In this document: in pieces, positions 63,626 through 64,000 of the stretch | Numbering within the stretch: the first letter of the stretch is position 1 | How the letters are laid out: each line of letters begins with the position of its first letter | Origin: Myrmaecium sp. VS I D KN 1 | Lineage: Eukaryota > Ascomycota > Dothideomycetes > Valsariales > Valsariaceae | Length of the DNA stretch: 64,000 nt | Direction of reading: 5' to 3' | Assembly (NCBI GenBank): GCA_019775845.1 | Contig: JADQAV010000015.1 | Coordinates: forward strand, 1,364,001-1,428,000 | Position numbers and translations under genes: made by a program | Notes under the pieces: model-generated | Seen by the model: only the letters and a program-made list of their open reading frames with translations | What the model was told of the DNA's origin: nothing | Databases searched by the model: none

Positions 63626-64000
63626 TCAGCGTTTCAGCGCAGGCGGAGGTAGATAGCCCCTCTGTGTGCTACATGAAGCTGTAGCCGATCTCATTATTAG
63701 TATAGGAGTTCTTGACGGTCGCGTCAATAACCAAGGGTCCTTCATGGGCTCGATTTGAACAAGTTGGAAAGATGGAGGGGAGTCGTATCTGATATCTTCA
63801 ATTTGTATTGAGCCACTGGACTGCGCATTTCGACCAACCCTTCCATCGCCAGAAGAGCAACCTCGTTTGCTCTTCAGCCTTCTTTTCCTCCCGGTGAAGT
63901 ACAAGTGGAACTCCGATGGGGAGTTCGACTCAAACTGTGGGTCGGACCCGGATATCTCATGCTGCATACCCAGGTACCCCTCAAAGAAGTTGTTGCCGAT
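63626..64000 (-). CDS. Gene running off the right edge (C-terminal part)
   Basis: The frame is open from the window end (IGNNFFEGYLGMQHEISGSD) to the stop at 63626, at least 124 residues. Contains FHLYFTGRKRRLKSKRG, a basic cluster, and QIEDIRYDSPPSFQLVQ. The start lies beyond the window or is the ATG at 63967. Composition is protein-like; family unknown. Confidence 0.45.
   Translation of the reverse strand: MGNNFFEGYLGMQHEISGSDPQFESNSPSEFHLYFTGRKRRLKSKRGCSSGDGRVGRNAQSSGSIQIEDIRYDSPPSFQLVQIEPMKDPWLLTRPSRTPILIMRSATASCSTQRGYLPPPALKR

Noticed and set aside
1-64000. CRISPR arrays, rRNA genes, telomeric TTAGGG runs, long terminal repeats, secondary-metabolite clusters
   Set aside because: Looked for and not seen. 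The repeats present are tandem and diverged, without evenly spaced unique spacers or paired long terminal repeats.

Overview
The window looks like nuclear DNA of a filamentous ascomycete (Pezizomycotina; the class cannot be fixed from sequence alone). The evidence is: introns of about 46-64 nt with GTRAGT-like donors, CTRAC-type branch sites and YAG acceptors; CA- or CT-rich leaders with ATG in C/A-rich context; a tRNA-Gly(CCC) with a short intron after position 37; and one AT-rich block almost free of CpA/TpG, the mark of repeat-induced point mutation (RIP). Two Ns followed by a poly-C run at 30,090 show a draft assembly.

Gene content is unusual. Only a few genes have ordinary length: a 452-aa coiled-coil protein (10.2-11.5 kb), a 1150-aa Asn/Gln-rich AT-hook protein (40.3-43.8 kb), a 393-aa Ser/Pro-rich protein (49.7-50.9 kb) and a 490-aa APH-type kinase-like protein (53.8-55.3 kb). 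Most of the rest is short ORFs (38-220 aa), many with a TATA box and good splice sites, none with a product I recognise, mixed with relics, diverged tandem repeats and GC-rich stretches. This is what an accessory, fast-evolving or subtelomere-like region looks like.

Layout. 0-9 kb: end of a gene entering from the left, then a dispersed family of small helical proteins (four members, one start-less relic, one weaker candidate at 14.1 kb). 9-11.5 kb: two ordinary genes. 11.5-30 kb: sparse small genes, among them a 38-aa peptide gene with two leader introns, a gene with a CAG/CTG-repeat leader, a 107-aa membrane protein (3 exons), a 220-aa protein (6 exons) and a 145-aa protein (2 exons) followed by an in-frame 159-bp repeat. 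30-35.6 kb: GC-rich, stop-poor DNA without convincing genes. 36-38.4 kb: two diverged tandem-repeat arrays. 38.4-51.7 kb: a 49-aa membrane peptide, the AT-hook gene, pieces related to it at 46.3 and 47.8 kb, and the Ser/Pro-rich gene. 52.6-57.5 kb: a small TCGA-rich ORF, a tRNA-like element with Pol III boxes, the kinase-like gene and degraded coding sequence. 57.8-58.6 kb: the RIP block. 59-64 kb: small genes, the tRNA-Gly, a local duplicate pair and a gene leaving at the right edge.

No pathway, operon-like unit or biosynthetic cluster is visible. The best candidate for something undescribed is the left-end paralogous family (finding 1).
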